DNA of 64,000 nucleotides from VRUE01 sp963702705 (GTDB lineage: Bacteria > Actinomycetota > Thermoleophilia > Solirubrobacterales > 70-9): NCBI GenBank assembly GCA_963702705.1, contig CAVPDR010000006.1, positions 248,001 to 312,000 of the forward strand, in the 5' to 3' direction. The position numbers and the translations under genes are program-made. The stretch's first letter is position 1; every line of letters starts with the position of its first letter. Positions 39,965 through 49,199 of the stretch are shown piece by piece. The notes beneath the pieces were generated by a model that was given only the letters and a program-made list of their open reading frames with translations, made no database searches and was not told where the DNA came from.

Positions 39965-40016
39965 GGCACCGCCCTTGCAGGATCGAGAGCCTGGCCGCGG
40001 GTCGGGCACCGCCCTT
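39965..40016. repeat. Two 12-bp direct repeats in front of clpP
   Basis: GGCACCGCCCTT occurs at 39965-39976 and 40005-40016, 40 bp apart, about four helical turns. The second copy ends just before the -10-like TATAGA/TAGAGT (40018-40025). They may be regulator sites for clpP; I do not recognise the motif. Confidence 0.45.
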
Positions 40017-40033
40017 CTATAGAGTTGCCGACC

Positions 40034-40618
40034 ATGAGTCCTCTGGTTCCGATGGTCGTTGAGCAGACCTCGCGTGGCGAGCGCGCCTTCGACATCTACT
40101 CGCGCCTGCTCGGCGAGCGGATCGTCTTCCTCGGCACGCCGGTCACCGAGGACATCGCCAACCTGATCGTGGCCCAGCTCCTGCACCTGGAGTCCGAGGA
40201 CCCCGACAAGGACATCAGCCTCTACGTCAACTCGCCTGGCGGCTCCGTCTACGCCGGCCTGGCGATCTACGACACGATGCAGTTCATCAAGCCCGACGTG
40301 CAGACGATCTGCGTCGGCATCGCGATGAGCATGGGCGCGCTGCTGCTTGCCGGCGGCGCCGCCGGCAAGCGGATGTCGCTGCCCAACTCGAAGATCCTCA
40401 TCCACCAAGTCTCCTCCGGCTTCGAAGGCCAGGCCACCGACATCGAGATCCACGCCAAGGAGATCATCGACGTCCGCCGCCGCCTCGACGAGATCCTCGC
40501 CAAACACACCGGCCAGCCCTTCGAGAAGGTCACCAAAGACACCGAGCGCGACTACTTCATGAGTGCCGAGGAAGCGAAGGAGTACAACCTCGTGGACCGC
40601 GTCATCGAACACCACTGA
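40034..40618 (+). CDS. clpP: ATP-dependent Clp protease proteolytic subunit ClpP
   Basis: A 194-residue serine protease subunit. Catalytic Ser lies in GIAMSMGALLLAGG, His in LPNSKILIHQ, and Asp in the FEKVTKDTERDYFMS helix. It forms the tetradecameric chamber fed by ClpX/ClpC. The ATG at 40034 is placed by homology (MVVEQTSRGERAFDIYSRLL). An M23 peptidase appears to start at the CTG overlapping its stop codon. Confidence 0.95.
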   Translation: MSPLVPMVVEQTSRGERAFDIYSRLLGERIVFLGTPVTEDIANLIVAQLLHLESEDPDKDISLYVNSPGGSVYAGLAIYDTMQFIKPDVQTICVGIAMSMGALLLAGGAAGKRMSLPNSKILIHQVSSGFEGQATDIEIHAKEIIDVRRRLDEILAKHTGQPFEKVTKDTERDYFMSAEEAKEYNLVDRVIEHH

Positions 40619-41130
40619 AGCGCCCGGCCCTTCTAGTCCTCCTCCTCTTCGCGGCCTTTGCCGCGCCAGCTTCGGCCCGCCTCGCCACCGGCGACGGCGC
40701 CGTCACCTACTACGACCACGTCTTCCCGGTTCAGGGTCCGCACGGGACCCGTGGTGCGATCGGCGAATTCGGGGCTCCGCGCAGCGGTGGGCGCACGCAC
40801 GAGGGCTTTGACATCGTTGCCGCCTGTGGCACGCCCCTCGTCGCCGTGCGAAACGGCCGGGTCCTGCGCGTCGGCTACGACCCGGTCCTGTACGGCAACT
40901 ACCTGCTGATCCACGGCGAAGGCGAGGACCGCAGCTACTTCTACGCTCACCTGCCCCGCCCGCCGCTCGTCCGCAAGGGTGAGCGGATCTGGGCGGGAGA
41001 GCGAGTCGGCGCCGTGGGGGAGACCGGTAACGCAGTCACAGTCGGCTGCCACCTCCACTTCGAGATCCACGTCCACGGCCGGCCGATAGACCCGGAGCCC
41101 TTCCTGAAGCGTTGGGACGCCTACAGCTGA
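40615..41130 (+). CDS. Secreted M23/LytM peptidase (apparent CTG start)
   Basis: A 171-residue protein. From the CTG at 40615, overlapping the clpP stop (CTGA), the frame reads KRPALLVLLLFAAFAAPASA, a textbook signal peptide. No ATG, GTG or TTG lies in frame before the first GTG at 40846, which would delete the signal and a zinc ligand. The M23 zinc site is present: THEGFDIV (HxxxD) and CHLHFEIHV (HxH), with the core GTPLVAVRNGRV and YFYAHL. It is probably a cell-wall endopeptidase or inactive LytM factor. It is in the clpP operon by overlap. Confidence 0.8.
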   Translation: MKRPALLVLLLFAAFAAPASARLATGDGAVTYYDHVFPVQGPHGTRGAIGEFGAPRSGGRTHEGFDIVAACGTPLVAVRNGRVLRVGYDPVLYGNYLLIHGEGEDRSYFYAHLPRPPLVRKGERIWAGERVGAVGETGNAVTVGCHLHFEIHVHGRPIDPEPFLKRWDAYS

Positions 41131-41140
41131 GCACCCTCGG

Positions 41141-41183
41141 CGCGCATCGAGTTTTCAATGAAAGATGGAGAGCTCGATGCGCG
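41141..41183. terminator. Bidirectional terminator hairpin
   Basis: CGCGCATCGAG (41141-41151) pairs perfectly with CTCGATGCGCG (41173-41183) between the convergent M23 and GNAT genes. A TTTT follows the left arm. Confidence 0.7.
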
Positions 41184-41186
41184 GCT

Positions 41187-41630
41187 TCAAGCCCCCAGCT
41201 CGTACTCGACCCACTCGCTGCGTTCGGCGCCGGTCGAGTCGTAGAGGCGCTGGGCGGTCTCGTTGGTGGTTGCCGTCATCCATTCGAGCCGCTCGGCGCC
41301 GCGCTCGCGGGTGACGGCAGCGCTTGCCTCGATCAGGGCGCGGCCGACGCCCTGTCTGCGACTCGCCGGATCGACGTAGAGGTCGTTCATCAAGACCGTC
41401 TCCCCGGGCGCGATCGAGGTGAAGCTCCAGTAGAGGCAGGCGTAGCCGAGCAGATCCTCCTCGCGCCAGGCGCCGAGCAGCATTCCGTCCTCGCTGGGGG
41501 CGATGAAGCGGGCGAAGAAAATGCGGTTGCGCTCCTCGTCGATCCGCTCGGCTTCATAGAAGCGCTGATAGGCGGCAATCAGCGGCAACAGCCGCTTGAA
41601 CTGCCCCTCGGTGATCGGTCCGATTCGCAT
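41187..41630 (-). CDS. GNAT-family N-acetyltransferase
   Basis: 147 residues. The ATG at 41630 fits the family start (MRIGPITEGQF). Motif A is VLMNDLYVDPASRRQGVGRAL, and motif B is TNETAQRLYDSTGA. The substrate is not evident; amine or aminoglycoside-type GNATs share this length. It lies convergent to the M23 gene and divergent from clpX. Confidence 0.85.
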   Translation of the reverse strand: MRIGPITEGQFKRLLPLIAAYQRFYEAERIDEERNRIFFARFIAPSEDGMLLGAWREEDLLGYACLYWSFTSIAPGETVLMNDLYVDPASRRQGVGRALIEASAAVTRERGAERLEWMTATTNETAQRLYDSTGAERSEWVEYELGA

Positions 41631-41776
41631 GCGTGCCTGGATGTTCGCAGTCACGGGGAGGGACGGCGCCCCCGGCGCAGTAAACGACCGCACTGACAGG
41701 CCCGGCTTGCATCTCCCTCTAAGCTTTGGGGCGCGAGCCGGTAGGCAACCATTGCCCCTATAAGGAGGGGATTCCG

Positions 41777-43066
<1,290 letters not shown>

Positions 43067-43071
43067 GGGTG

Positions 43072-43178
43072 GGAAGGGGTCGGTTGCCCCTCTCCCAGAG
43101 ACCGTTGCGCAGCAGATCGTCCTGACGCTTCGATGCGTGGTCCCTGAGCCTCTGGGAGAGGGGCAACCGACCCCTTCC
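43072..43178. repeat. 29-bp perfect inverted repeat between clpX and valS
   Basis: Positions 43072-43100 and 43150-43178 are exact reverse complements with a 49-nt loop. The left arm starts 5 nt after the clpX stop. Transcribed, it would be a very stable hairpin, much longer than a normal terminator, with no T-run. Confidence 0.85.
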
Positions 43179-43218
43179 GCCGACGCGTAGCTTCGGATCA
43201 GCCGAGGCCGCATCTATC

Positions 43219-43224
43219 TAGACT
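43219..43224 (+). promoter_or_regulatory. -10 box (TAGACT) for a leaderless valS transcript
   Basis: TANNNT hexamer 6 nt before the GTG at 43231, with no ribosome site between. Confidence 0.45.
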
Positions 43225-43230
43225 CGGCGC

Positions 43231-45828
43231 GTGGACGAGGCTCGGCGGAAAAAGCTTCAGGAGATGACCCGGTACGACCCTTCTGAGGTTGAGGGCCGGA
43301 TCTTTGGGGAGTGGATGGAGGCGGGGTACTTTCATCCACCCGCCGAGGGCACGCCCGAGGAGAACTTCTCGGTTGCCATCCCGCCGCCCAACGTGACCGG
43401 GGCGCTGCACATGGGGCACGCGCTGAACGGGTCGATGCAGGATGCGCTGGTGCGGATGAACCGGATGCGGGGGCGCAATGCGCTCTGGATCCTCGGTACG
43501 GACCACGCTGGGATCGCGACCCAGTCGGTGGTGGAGAAAATGCTCCGGGCCGAAGGCGTTTCCCGCCACGACCTCGGTCGCGAGGAGTTCGTCAAGCGGG
43601 TCTGGGAGTGGAAGCAGGAGTACGGCTCGCGGATCGTCGAGCAGTACAAGCGTCTCGGCGCCTCCTGCGACTACGAGCGCGAGCGCTTCACCCTTGACGA
43701 GGGCTACGTCAAGGCCGTCTACCGCGTCTTCAAGCAGCTCTTCGACAAGGGCTACATCTACCGCGACAACTACATGGTCAACTGGGACCCGGGCTCGCAC
43801 TCGGCGATCTCCGACCTCGAGGTCGAGAACCGCGAGGTGGAGGACACGCTCTACTCGATCGACTACCCGGTCGAGGGATCGGATCGGGTGCTCACGGTCG
43901 CCACCGTGCGGCCGGAGACGATGCTGGCCGACACTGCCGTAGCGGTCAATCCGAGCGACGAGCGCTACGGCGACCTGGTCGGCCAATTCTGCCTGCTGCC
44001 GCTGGTCGGCCGCCGCCTGCCGATCATCGCCGACGAGCACGTAGACCCCGAGTTCGGCACCGGGGCGTTGAAGATCACACCCGGTCACGACCCGAACGAC
44101 TTCGAGATCGGCCGCAAGCACGGGCTCGAGGAGATCGTCGCGATCGGCCCCGATGGGCGCCTCACGGCCGAGGCGGGGGAACGCTTCGCCGGGATGACCG
44201 CGGCCGAAGCGCAGGAGGCCGTGGTCGCCGCCCTGCGCGAGGAGGGCTCCCTCAGCGCCGAAGAGCCCTATGTCCACTCGGTCCCCTTCTCGCACCGCTC
44301 GGGCGAGCGGATCGAGCCGCTGATCTCGCTGCAGTGGTTCTGCCGCATGGACGAGCTGGCGGCGCCGGCGATCGAGGCGGTCGAAAGCGACCGTGTCCGG
44401 ATCGCCCCGGCCCAGTGGAAGCGCGTCTACCTCGACTGGATGCGTGAGATCCGCCCCTGGTGCATCTCGCGCCAGCTCTGGTGGGGGCACCGGATCCCGG
44501 TCTGGTACTGCGATCCCTGCGAGGAAACGATCGTTGCCGAGCAGACCCCCGAGCGCTGCGGCGCCTGCGGCGGCGAGCTGCGCCAGGAGGAGGACGTGCT
44601 CGATACATGGTTCAGCTCGGCGATCTGGCCCTTCGCCACGCTCGGCTGGCCGGACGACACGCCCGAGCTGCGCGCCTTCTACCCGACCAGCTTCCTCACC
44701 ACGGCGCGCGAGATCCTCTTTCTCTGGGTGGCGCGGATGATCATGACCGGGCTCGAGTTCGCCGGCGACGTGCCCTTCAACGACGTCTACGTGCACTCGG
44801 TGATCCAGGCCCGCGACGGGCGGCGGATGTCGAAGAGCCTCGGCACCGGGATCGACCCGCTCGACGAGATCGACGTCCACGGCGCCGACGCCCTGCGCTT
44901 CGGCCTGCTGGCGATGTCATCGACCCAGGACGTGCGCTACTCAGACGCCAAGGTCCAGCAGGGCCGCGACCTCGCCAACAAGCTCTGGAACGCGAGCCGC
45001 CTGATCTTGCTCAACGTCGCCGAAATCCCCGCCGACGGGACTGAAACGTCCATATATGACACGAAATCGTCCCGTCGGCCCGAGCGGGTGGAGGACCGGT
45101 GGATTCTTTCGCGGCTGGAGCGGACTATTGACTCGGTTACGCGGAAGCTCGATGGCTACGACTTTGCCCATGCCGCTCAGGAGGCCTATGCCTTCTTCTG
45201 GTCCGAGCTCTGCGACTGGTACCTGGAGATCGCCAAGCCGCGGCTCTACGAGGGCGAGGCGGAGGTCTCGGCAAATCTGCTCTGGGTGTTGGAGCGCACG
45301 CTGGCCATACTGCACCCGCTGATGCCGTTCGTGACCGAGGAGATCTGGTCCTATCACCCGTCAAGCGCGGGACATCTGGCGGTCCATCCCTTCCCGCGGG
45401 CCGAGGAGTCGCTGTTCGATCCGGAGGCGGAGGCCGAGGTCGAGCGCGGGGTCGAGCTGACCCGTCGCCTGCGCACCTGGCGCGAGATGGTCGAGGCGCC
45501 CGCCGCAAGCAAGCTCTCGGGACGGGTAGAAGGCGAGCGGCCGCCCGAGTTCGTCGGCCGCCTTGCCCGCTTCGAGTTCGCCGAGGACGGGGGAGAGCCG
45601 ATCGCCGCGGTCGGCCCGGTCAAGGTGCTCGCCTCTGCCGAGATCGACGCGGCGGCGGTCTCCGCCCGGCTCGAGAGGCGCCGTGAGGAGCTGCGCTCCG
45701 AGGTCTCCCGCGCCGAGGGCAAGCTGGCCAACGAGAAGTTCGTCGCCCGGGCACCGGCCGAGCTGGTCGAAGAGGAGCGGGCAAAGCTCGAGCGCCACCG
45801 GGCCGAGCTCGAGGAGCTCGCCGAATAG
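43231..45828 (+). CDS. valS: Valyl-tRNA synthetase
   Basis: An 865-residue class I enzyme. The HIGH motif is PPPNVTGALHMGHALNG, the KMSKS loop DGRRMSKSLGTG, and the editing domain (about 200-330) includes TVRPETMLADTAVAV. The anticodon-binding domain and C-terminal coiled coil (ARLERRREELRSEVSRAEGK) are complete. It charges tRNA-Val and clears threonine. The GTG at 43231 follows a leaderless -10 box. The folC homology begins directly at its stop codon. Confidence 0.95.
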   Translation: MDEARRKKLQEMTRYDPSEVEGRIFGEWMEAGYFHPPAEGTPEENFSVAIPPPNVTGALHMGHALNGSMQDALVRMNRMRGRNALWILGTDHAGIATQSVVEKMLRAEGVSRHDLGREEFVKRVWEWKQEYGSRIVEQYKRLGASCDYERERFTLDEGYVKAVYRVFKQLFDKGYIYRDNYMVNWDPGSHSAISDLEVENREVEDTLYSIDYPVEGSDRVLTVATVRPETMLADTAVAVNPSDERYGDLVGQFCLLPLVGRRLPIIADEHVDPEFGTGALKITPGHDPNDFEIGRKHGLEEIVAIGPDGRLTAEAGERFAGMTAAEAQEAVVAALREEGSLSAEEPYVHSVPFSHRSGERIEPLISLQWFCRMDELAAPAIEAVESDRVRIAPAQWKRVYLDWMREIRPWCISRQLWWGHRIPVWYCDPCEETIVAEQTPERCGACGGELRQEEDVLDTWFSSAIWPFATLGWPDDTPELRAFYPTSFLTTAREILFLWVARMIMTGLEFAGDVPFNDVYVHSVIQARDGRRMSKSLGTGIDPLDEIDVHGADALRFGLLAMSSTQDVRYSDAKVQQGRDLANKLWNASRLILLNVAEIPADGTETSIYDTKSSRRPERVEDRWILSRLERTIDSVTRKLDGYDFAHAAQEAYAFFWSELCDWYLEIAKPRLYEGEAEVSANLLWVLERTLAILHPLMPFVTEEIWSYHPSSAGHLAVHPFPRAEESLFDPEAEAEVERGVELTRRLRTWREMVEAPAASKLSGRVEGERPPEFVGRLARFEFAEDGGEPIAAVGPVKVLASAEIDAAAVSARLERRREELRSEVSRAEGKLANEKFVARAPAELVEEERAKLERHRAELEELAE

Positions 45829-45887
45829 ACCCGCAGGCTTACCTCGACTCGCTGGAGCCGATCGGCTGGAGGCTTGGCCTGGAGAGG

Positions 45888-47090
45888 ATGCACAAGCTCA
45901 GCACGGCGTTGGGCATGCCCCAGCACCGCTTCGCCTCGATCCACGTCGTCGGCACCAATGGCAAGTCCTCGGTGACGCGGATGATCGCGGCACTGCTCGA
46001 AGCGCACGGCCTCAGCGCCGGCGCCTGTGTCTCGCCCCATCCTCTGCGCTGGTCCGAACGCATTCTGATTGGCGGGAAGGAGATCGGCGCCAGCGAGTTC
46101 GCGGCCGCGGTCGAGCGCACCGCGCAGGCCACCGAGACGGTCAACCGCAGCCTCGATGAGGGCGAGGCGGTGACCCAGTTCGAGGTCGCCACCGCGGCCG
46201 CCTTCCTCGCCTTTGCCGCTGTCCGGGTCCAGGCCGCGGTGGTTGAGGCCGGCCTTGGCGGCCGCCTCGACGCGACCAACACGATTCCCTCGAAGGTCAC
46301 GGTCCTGACCTCGATCGGGCTCGACCACACCGAGTGGCTGGGCGAGACCGAGCTGAAGATCGCCGCCGAGAAGCTGGCGGTGCTGCGCGATCACACGGCT
46401 CTGGTCCTCGGCCAGGTCAGCGCCGAGGTCAGCGAGTTGGCACGACAAGTGGCGACGGCACGGGGAGCGAAGCTGATCCTCGCCCCCGAGGACCCGGGCG
46501 AGGCAATCGAGTTGCGCGCCGCGGGCCGCTTCCAGCGCCGCAACTTCGCCCTCGCCCGTGCCGCCGCCGAGGCCTTTCTCGGCGAGCTCGATCCCGTCCG
46601 GGTCGCCGAGGTCGGAGGAACTCTGGCTGTGCCGGGTCGGCTCGAGCGGGTCGCCGAGGATCCGCCGGTCTTCCTCGACGCCGCCCACAACCCCGACGGC
46701 GCCGCCGCGCTGGCCGAGGGCCTGGCCGAAGTCGCGCCCGGCCGCCCGGCGGTCGCCTGCCTGGCGATCCTCGCCGACAAGGACGCCAGGGCGATGATCG
46801 AAGCCCTGGCTCCAACCCTCAGTCATGCCGTCTGCACCGAGCCCCCCAGTCCGCCCGCCGACGGGCCTGAAGCGGGAACCCGAGGTGTGTTCCCGGCCCA
46901 TCGTCCGTCGTTTTCGCCGCAGCGGCTGGCGGCGATGTGCGGGGAGGTGGGGGTTGGGGCGGAGGCCGAGGTCGATTTCGCGGCGGCGGTGAGGCGGGCC
47001 CGGGCGCTGGCTCGGGATTCGGGCGGGGTCGTCCTCGTCACCGGTTCCCACTACGTCCTAGCGCCTGCGCGGGCCGCGCTTCGCCGGTGA
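45888..47090 (+). CDS. folC: Folylpolyglutamate / dihydrofolate synthase FolC
   Basis: At least 400 residues from the ATG at 45888. The ATP-binding loop is VVGTNGKSSVTRM, with VEAGLGGRLDATN, LTSIGLDHTEWLG and DAAHNPDGAAAL as family motifs. It adds glutamate to folates (and may make dihydrofolate). In frame upstream, AYLDSLEPIGWRLGLERMHKL matches the normal FolC N-terminus back to 45828, next to the valS stop, yet no ATG/GTG/TTG is available. ATA (45825), CTG (45852) or CTG (45879, with GGAGG 6 nt upstream) are candidate starts. The enzyme is certain; the start is not. Confidence 0.9.
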   Translation: MHKLSTALGMPQHRFASIHVVGTNGKSSVTRMIAALLEAHGLSAGACVSPHPLRWSERILIGGKEIGASEFAAAVERTAQATETVNRSLDEGEAVTQFEVATAAAFLAFAAVRVQAAVVEAGLGGRLDATNTIPSKVTVLTSIGLDHTEWLGETELKIAAEKLAVLRDHTALVLGQVSAEVSELARQVATARGAKLILAPEDPGEAIELRAAGRFQRRNFALARAAAEAFLGELDPVRVAEVGGTLAVPGRLERVAEDPPVFLDAAHNPDGAAALAEGLAEVAPGRPAVACLAILADKDARAMIEALAPTLSHAVCTEPPSPPADGPEAGTRGVFPAHRPSFSPQRLAAMCGEVGVGAEAEVDFAAAVRRARALARDSGGVVLVTGSHYVLAPARAALRR

Positions 47091-47120
47091 GTCCGGACGA
47101 ACTCTGCGAGGATTCCGCCG

Positions 47121-47249
47121 ATGGATACCGGCACCAAAAGCGCCAGCTCCGAACTGCTCTCGATGATGGCACTGGTCGCCGGCGTGGTCGCCGCGGTGAT
47201 CCTCGTCTTCTTCGGCATCGGCTACCTCTTCGGCAGCCTCTTTCTCTGA
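47121..47249 (+). CDS. Small single-helix membrane protein
   Basis: A 42-residue protein. A GAGGA ribosome site lies 8 nt before the ATG. A polar N-terminus (MDTGTKSASSELLSMM) is followed by one long hydrophobic helix with GxxxG-like spacing (VAGVVAAVILVFFGIGYLFG). It is probably a membrane peptide. It lies 30 nt after folC and may be in the same transcript. Function unknown. Confidence 0.6.
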   Translation: MDTGTKSASSELLSMMALVAGVVAAVILVFFGIGYLFGSLFL

Positions 47250-47367
47250 TGCTGTGCATGCGCATCCGACTTTGACCCACCTGGAGTGGGGTCAATCTCC
47301 GCTGCGAGGGTTCCCGCGCGCCGCGGCGAAGTAGACTGCCCGCCTCCCGTCTCCCGGCGGCCCAGCC

Positions 47368-48069
47368 ATGGCACTAGCGATCTTCGGCATCAGCAACGAC
47401 GGCCTCAACCTGGCGGCCACCCTCTTCATCTTGATGATCGTCGTCGTCTGGCTTGCCCTGATCGTCTACACCTACATGGACGCCAAGCGCCGCATCGCCG
47501 ACCCCTTTCTGGTCGCCTGCGCGACGATCGGCTCCTTCTTCCCCTATATCGGCACCGCGGTCTACGCGATCGTGCGGCCGCCGGAGTTCCTCGAGGATGC
47601 GCACGAACGTGAGCTCGAGATCCGCGCCGCCGAGCTCAAGGTGCGGCAACTGACCGAGGCCTCCTGCCCCAACTGCGAATATCCGGCCGAGAAGAACTAC
47701 TTGCGCTGCCCGAAGTGCCAGCACCGGCTCAAGGACCCCTGCCCGAGCTGCGGCAAGCCCGTCGATCCGCGCTGGGCAATGTGTCCCTACTGCGAAAACG
47801 CGCTGGCAGGGCGGCCGCGACAGGGCAAGGCGAAAGGCGAACGGCGCCGCGAGCCGCGCGCCGAGCGGCCGGCGCCGCGTGAGGAGCGCGCGCAGCGCGA
47901 GGCACGCCCGGCTCCTAAACGCCGGCCGGCAGCGCGTCCCAAGGATGCGCCGGCGCCCGCCAGGGACGAGCAAGAAACTTCACGCCCGGCCAGGAAGGAA
48001 GCGCCACCGCGCCCTGCGGCCGAGGAGGAGTCGAACCCCAAACGAACCCCAAAGGAGCCCCGTACGTGA
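47368..48069 (+). CDS. Membrane protein with double zinc ribbon
   Basis: 233 residues. Two N-terminal membrane helices (ATLFILMIVVVWLALIVYTYM and FLVACATIGSFFPYIGTAVY) precede a short coiled region and a double zinc ribbon: CPNC, CPKC, CPSC, CPYC (about residues 99-145). The tail (about 150-233) is long, disordered and Arg/Pro/Ala-rich. Such ribbon proteins may bind nucleic acid or partner proteins at the membrane; function is unknown. ndk starts within its stop codon (GTGA). Confidence 0.75.
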   Translation: MALAIFGISNDGLNLAATLFILMIVVVWLALIVYTYMDAKRRIADPFLVACATIGSFFPYIGTAVYAIVRPPEFLEDAHERELEIRAAELKVRQLTEASCPNCEYPAEKNYLRCPKCQHRLKDPCPSCGKPVDPRWAMCPYCENALAGRPRQGKAKGERRREPRAERPAPREERAQREARPAPKRRPAARPKDAPAPARDEQETSRPARKEAPPRPAAEEESNPKRTPKEPRT

Positions 48070-48473
48070 GCCGGACCCTGATTCTCGTAAAGCCCGACGC
48101 CTTCGAGCGCGCCCTGACCGGCGAGCTGATCGTCCGCTTCGAGCGCAAGGGACTGCGCATCGCGGCGCTGAAGACGATGCGGGCCGACGAGCCGATCGCC
48201 AACAAGCACTACGAAGAGCACACCGAGAAGCCGTTCTTCGGCGAGCTGGTCTCGTTCATCACCGGCGGCACGCTGGTGGCGATGGTGCTGGAGGGGCACG
48301 AAGCGGTTGCGGCGGCACGCCAGCTGATCGGTGCGACCAACCCGGTCGAGGCCGCGCCCGGGTCGATTCGCGGGGACTTCGCGCTTGAGGTCACCTACAA
48401 CATGGTTCACGGGTCCGACTCGGACGAGTCCGCGGAACGTGAGATCGGGATCTGGTTTCCAGAGCTGGACTGA
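48066..48473 (+). CDS. ndk: Nucleoside diphosphate kinase
   Basis: A 135-residue protein of normal length. It has the family start RTLILVKPDAFERAL, GATNP in the Kpn-loop region, and active-site His in YNMVHGSDS. It phosphorylates NDPs from ATP to balance NTP pools. GTG start overlapping the zinc-ribbon gene's stop. Confidence 0.95.
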   Translation: MSRTLILVKPDAFERALTGELIVRFERKGLRIAALKTMRADEPIANKHYEEHTEKPFFGELVSFITGGTLVAMVLEGHEAVAAARQLIGATNPVEAAPGSIRGDFALEVTYNMVHGSDSDESAEREIGIWFPELD

Positions 48474-48498
48474 TGGGTGTAGGGCCGGCGGGTCCTGT

Positions 48499-48565
48499 CG
48501 CCGCAGGGGACCCACCGCCCCTTCCGGTCGCCAAAGCGTCCGCAGGGGCGGTCCCCCCTGCGGCG
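48499..48565. repeat. Two-part inverted repeat between ndk and maf
   Basis: CGCCGCAGGGG (48499-48509) pairs with CCCCTGCGGCG (48555-48565), and inside it CCGCCCCT (48515-48522) pairs with AGGGGCGG (48544-48551). Mispaired bases lie between. It is less regular than the other intergenic hairpins. Confidence 0.65.
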
Positions 48566-48585
48566 CCACCCCCCGGCAGTCGCGT

Positions 48586-49134
48586 ATGAGGCTAACGCTG
48601 GCATCCGGGTCGCCCCAGAGGGCCGAGATCCTGACGAAGCTCGGGCTCGAGTTCGATGTGGTGGTCCCTGGAGTCGACGAGCTCTACGGCGGCGATCCTG
48701 AGGTCGAGGTGCTCGAGAACGCTCGGTTGAAGGCCCGGGCGGTGGCTCGCGCGCGCCTGGTCCTCGCGTGTGACACGGATGTCGTGCTCGACGGCAAGGC
48801 GCTCGGCAAGCCTGCCGATGCTGCGGAGGCGCGGAGCTATCTGGACCGGATGTCGGGGCGAGCGCATGAGGTCTTGAGCGGACTGGTGATCCTTGACGGC
48901 GAAGAGGAGCGCAGTGGGTTGGAGCGCACCACCGTGGTCTTCAGGGAGCTCAGTGAGGCTGAGAAGGAGCGTTATGTCGCCTTTGGCGAGTGGGAGGGGC
49001 GCTCGGGGGGTTATGCGATTCAGACGCTTGGGTCGACGCTGATCGAGCAGCTGGAGGGGAGCGTCTCGAACGTGGTTGGGCTGCCGGTCGGGCTGCTGTT
49101 CGACCTCGCGCCGGAACTTTTCATCCAGCGCTGA
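48586..49134 (+). CDS. maf: Maf family nucleotide pyrophosphatase
   Basis: A 182-residue protein with the Maf signature LASGSPQRAEIL at the N-terminus, LACDTDVVLDG with the metal-binding Asp, GKPADAAEA and the GYAIQTLGSTLIEQLEGS segment. Maf proteins hydrolyse non-canonical or canonical dTTP/UTP/CTP to monophosphates and affect septation. The ATG at 48586 starts the family N-terminus directly. It is separated from ndk by a long hairpin. Confidence 0.92.
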   Translation: MRLTLASGSPQRAEILTKLGLEFDVVVPGVDELYGGDPEVEVLENARLKARAVARARLVLACDTDVVLDGKALGKPADAAEARSYLDRMSGRAHEVLSGLVILDGEEERSGLERTTVVFRELSEAEKERYVAFGEWEGRSGGYAIQTLGSTLIEQLEGSVSNVVGLPVGLLFDLAPELFIQR

Positions 49135-49199
49135 GACCGGATCGGTGCCCGGCTTGGGGTGTTTGGGATGATTTCCCCTGGAGTTCTCCTAAACCAAGC

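Noticed and set aside
41726..41776. TTG start extending ClpX upstream
   Set aside because: It would place the AAGGAGGGG ribosome site inside the coding region and add residues absent from the family.
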